Shown: positions 61,413-64,000 of the stretch, piece after piece | Layout of the letters: every line of letters begins with the position of its first letter | Numbering within the stretch: the first letter of the stretch is position 1 | Assembly (NCBI RefSeq): GCF_963855985.1 | Contig: NC_087105.1 | Span: forward strand, 3,660,501-3,724,500 | Direction: 5' to 3' | DNA length: 64,000 nucleotides | Source: Ostrinia nubilalis | Taxonomy: Eukaryota; Arthropoda; Insecta; Lepidoptera; Crambidae | Notes under the pieces: model-generated | Database searches by the model: none | What the model saw: only the letters and a program-made list of their open reading frames with translations | Told to the model about the DNA's origin: nothing | Program-made: the position numbers and the translations under genes

Positions 61413-61680
61413 ATGTGCCGTTCCCGAGAACGCTCTCTCGACTGAGAATATTCTCGGGAGCGTTCCCGGGAGCGTTCTCCTAAGTGAGAAAGGTTGAGAA
61501 TCATGTTTATCAAATGGAAATAAACGAACTTTCTTAAGTAAAATAGTATTAAATTAAGTCAACAGATTTATAAGTGTATATTAAACAATACACTCTATTT
61601 GCAGTGAAAGGCTATATTCTCAGTGTTCCCGAGAATATTCTCGGGAACTTTCTCGGCAATATTCTTGGCAACTGCACCTT
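61413..61680. repeat. Cluster of GAGAATATTCTC palindromes
   Basis: CCCGAGAACG, TGAGAATATTCTCGGGAGC, TCCCGAGAATATTCTCGGGA and related strings recur at 61421-61483 and 61621-61672 on both sides of an AT-rich centre, suggesting a TIR element with iterated subterminal sites. Confidence 0.5.
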
Positions 61681-61929
61681 GATTATATTTTTTTTTTCGT
61701 CGTGAAATGTCGTTATAATGATATGTAAGATGACAGAAATTTCTTTTTACACGTAATTAAATAATGTAACTGCCCATTTTTTCGTTTTTAACACGCTCTT
61801 ATTAGGTCATCCTGTATGTAACTAACTATGCAATGGAATCTTAGAATCTGAATTACACGCACTTCTAAGTCTTGTATCATCATGAAACTTGACAATTATA
61901 TGTAGATTAGAAATGACAATACAATATTG

Positions 61930-62190
61930 TGGTACCAGCTGGTCTGATGATGGGACTGGAAGGTGGCCAAAAGAACTCCTAAACGAAACGGCGGAATCAC
62001 ATCAAGTTTGGGTTCATTGGATGTCTTTTCGAGATCTTTAAGTGCTAGATAATGTCCAGGGTCCTAATGATGGAGTCAGGAGGTAGCCATAGGAACTCCT
62101 AAACGAAACGGCGGAAACTAATCGAGTTTGGGTTCGTTGAATTTGTCTTTTCGAGCACTTTAATGCTAGATGATGTCTGGACATCAGTGA
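61930..62190. repeat. Tandem duplication, about 125-bp unit
   Basis: GAACTCCTAAACGAAACGGC and GAGTTTGGGTTCGTTG-type strings occur twice (about 61970 and 62092), with TGCTAGAT..TGTC after each. A CATCATCATTTT tail follows. Confidence 0.7.
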
Positions 62191-62230
62191 AGCCAAAAAA
62201 TCATCATCATTTTAGTGCTGTTAGTAATTA

Positions 62231-63315
62231 GGGGAAAGTAGTACGAGATGATCCCCTTAAGCGGGAATCGCTGTAAAATACATATTTTTCAAGGTAAACC
62301 AAAAATAAAGACGATTACTACTAGTATATTTATCTAACCAACTTTCCTTATACTCAAAACCAGAAATTAATTAAGGTTTCATTAAAATATTTCATTTTTT
62401 GCAAAACCTTACAAAGTGATCATCTTGTACACCCCTGTGGGTAAGATGATCCCCCAGGTAGGGGTAAGTTGATCCCTATGATTCTGTTCTATGATCTATT
62501 CTTTTCTGGTTATATTCCTTTCGGAGTACCTAATTATGCGAACAAACCGTTAAAAAGTCAGAAAAGAAAAACATTTACGAATTAAATAACGAAAATAACT
62601 GATTCTTTCTTAGTTACCTGCTAAAAAGCGTTTAAATAATTGAAACTGTGGTGGCTGGAGCTGTGTTGAATATATCACAAATAAATTCACCTGCTTCATC
62701 ACCCTCTACCCCAGCACATGCTTTATGGCCCCATTTTCCACATGCATAACATTTTATCCATCCTTCACCCTTGGTATCGCTTGAAAACTTTTCTGTTCAG
62801 TACAGCCACTCAGTATCATCTCCTTCAGACTCAGGTGAGTTATATGAAGTTCTCTTTCTTTTATTTCACTTCCCTTTACCTACTCCATTGACTTTTTTGT
62901 TTTAATTTCCAGGGATCATCTCGTACATATAGGAAGGGATCATCTTGACCCAAGTCCCACTTTTTGTTAAATATTTGCTAAAATAATCTACAAGTACGCG
63001 GCTACGTTTTTATGGCCAAAATATTAAAATTAAACATAATAGAAAGCCTAACGACAACAGTAATTACATTTAACATTGTTTGAATAAAAGTAACATAAGT
63101 TCAAAGTCATGCCTATTTTAGATCAGAAGTACACAATTTTTCTTTTTTCTCGTCAAATTCGATGTATCGCTCACGCCACCATTACGATTTGACTGAGGCG
63201 GGGAGGTGTCCAGAGCTATGTTTTACCAGTGAAAGAAACTAAATGTCGTTAGTGGTTTCAGCACAATCGCGAAAGATCATCTTACCCCAGGGGATCAACT
63301 CGTACTACTTTCCCC
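62231..63315 (-). mobile_element. Pogo-like DNA transposon derivative with TA TSD
   Basis: GGGGAAAGTAGTACGAGATG at the left is mirrored at the right (…CTCGTACTACTTTCCCC) with TA borders. Variants of GATGATCCCC / GGGATCATCT occur at least five times inside. A transposase remnant is at 62632-62840. Confidence 0.75.
62632..62840 (-). pseudogene. C-terminal zinc-binding tail of a pogo/Tigger-type transposase
   Basis: The minus strand reads EGWIKCYACGKWGHKACAG ... GEFICDIF and then a stop at 62632. WxxCxxCxxWxHxxCA...FxCD is the usual C-terminal Cys/His motif of arthropod pogo/jerky-type transposases. Upstream the frame is broken (stop at the TAC TGA region), and the catalytic domain is missing. 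Confidence 0.65.
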
Positions 63316-63494
63316 TAAAAGCGTGTTGTTAGTTTTTTAAACTATTCTTATTTGACATTAAGGGCATATTTCACAATCGCTTAGTAAGGGCCTGTTTCGC
63401 CACTTCTGGATAAGTTGTGGATAGCCTGTCTGACGGATCATTTGACACATTTTTATAGAAAATACGTGCTATCTAGATTGATCAGACACTTAGA

Positions 63495-64000
63495 AGAATG
63501 GTAATACTCCTCTTTAAAAAAGGTGACAAAACCTTGTTGAAGAATTATAGACCCATTTTGCTTCTGAGCCATGTCTACGAGCTGTTTTCGATAGTCATTA
63601 CGAATTGTCACACTAGCAGGCTCGACGACTTTCAGCCCCCCGAAAAAGCCGGTTCCCGAAAATGCTTTAGTACCATATACCATAATAATATACGCAACGG
63701 CAGATTATACGGAAGATCAAGGAGTATAATCAGCCACTTTGCGTTTGTGAACTATGAGAAAGCCTTCGATTCGTTTGAAACATGGGCAGTGCTTCAGTCT
63801 CTTCAACTGTGCCAAATTGACTATTGATACATTAAAGTGTTGAAAGGCTTGTACAAACACGCCACTGTGACAGTCCGTTTGAAGATCAGGACCCGAAACC
63901 TATCCAGTTGCAGCGAGGGGTGAGACAGGGAGACGTCATCACTACCGCCCTGGAAGATGTTTTCAAGCTTCTGGGCTGGAGCGGATTCAGCATAAATATT
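63495..64000 (+). pseudogene. RTE-type reverse transcriptase fragment, continues off right edge
   Basis: LFKKGDKTLLKNYRPILLLS and FVNYEKAFDSFETWAVLQSL are RT motifs 1-3 of RTE-like LINEs. The frame stops after CQIDY (63827) and resumes with shifts (LKGLYKHATVTVRL, RGVRQGDVI-like). In motif A the catalytic Asp of the usual F-V-D is replaced by Asn. Confidence 0.85.

Overview
This is eukaryotic, insect-like nuclear DNA. The protein genes are split by GT-AG introns, the intergenic DNA is AT-rich with frequent short TACCTACC/GGTAGGTA strings, and the repeats look lepidopteran (RTE-type LINE 3' tails, Lep1-like Helitrons ending CGCGGGCGAAGCCGCGGGCGGAAAGCTAGT-style, TTAA/piggyBac elements). A moth or butterfly is the best guess; the species cannot be told. 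No bacterial operons, CRISPR arrays, rRNA or tRNA genes were seen.

Five host genes are supported by exon chains with consistent phases. (1) Adenylosuccinate synthetase, minus strand, 18244 down to 4212: first five coding exons (259 codons), with the 3' part off the left edge. (2) A PGAP6/TMEM8-type membrane protein of the CREST hydrolase superfamily, plus strand, 24685-42851: four coding exons, 802 aa, complete. (3) SAYSD1 (SAYSvFN protein), minus strand, 47839-47092: two exons, 183 aa, complete. (4) FRMD8 (Drosophila Bili homologue), plus strand, 48500-55826: eleven coding exons, 599 aa, complete, divergent from SAYSD1. (5) The last coding exon (61041-61197, minus) of a gene I do not recognise, whose body lies beyond the right edge.

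Most of the rest is transposable element, often nested and with target-site duplications (TSDs) that can be read directly. Region by region: 306-3287 is a Harbinger-like TIR element (TAA TSD) holding a palindromic Transib-like element (CGCCG TSD), itself holding an RTE fragment. 3572-4205 is a mosaic of RTE pieces, a duplicated piece of an ADSS exon and a SINE-like repeat. 13500-14131 is a Helitron with a second Harbinger-like MITE. 15334-16740 is piggyBac-like (TTAA). 18458-19071 is a hAT MITE just upstream of ADSS. 19613-22468 is a second palindromic Transib-like element (CGGCG TSD) with an RTE in one arm. The 11-kb second intron of PGAP6 (29903-40845) holds TIR, piggyBac, foldback, mariner-like and Mutator-like elements. 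45031-46408 is another long palindrome. 57684-60531 is a TIR element containing a hAT that contains an R1-type LINE fragment. 62231-63315 is a pogo-like derivative.

The most unusual region is FRMD8. Its exon 8 is followed by nine further tandem copies (139/142-bp units, each keeping the splice donor), and its terminal exon is followed by seven more copies (156-bp units, each with a possible in-frame acceptor and the same stop), then by an older, decayed duplication of the 3' UTR. The genes in the window show no common pathway: purine synthesis, GPI-anchor lipid processing, ER translocation quality control and iRhom/Wnt-receptor regulation are simply neighbours.
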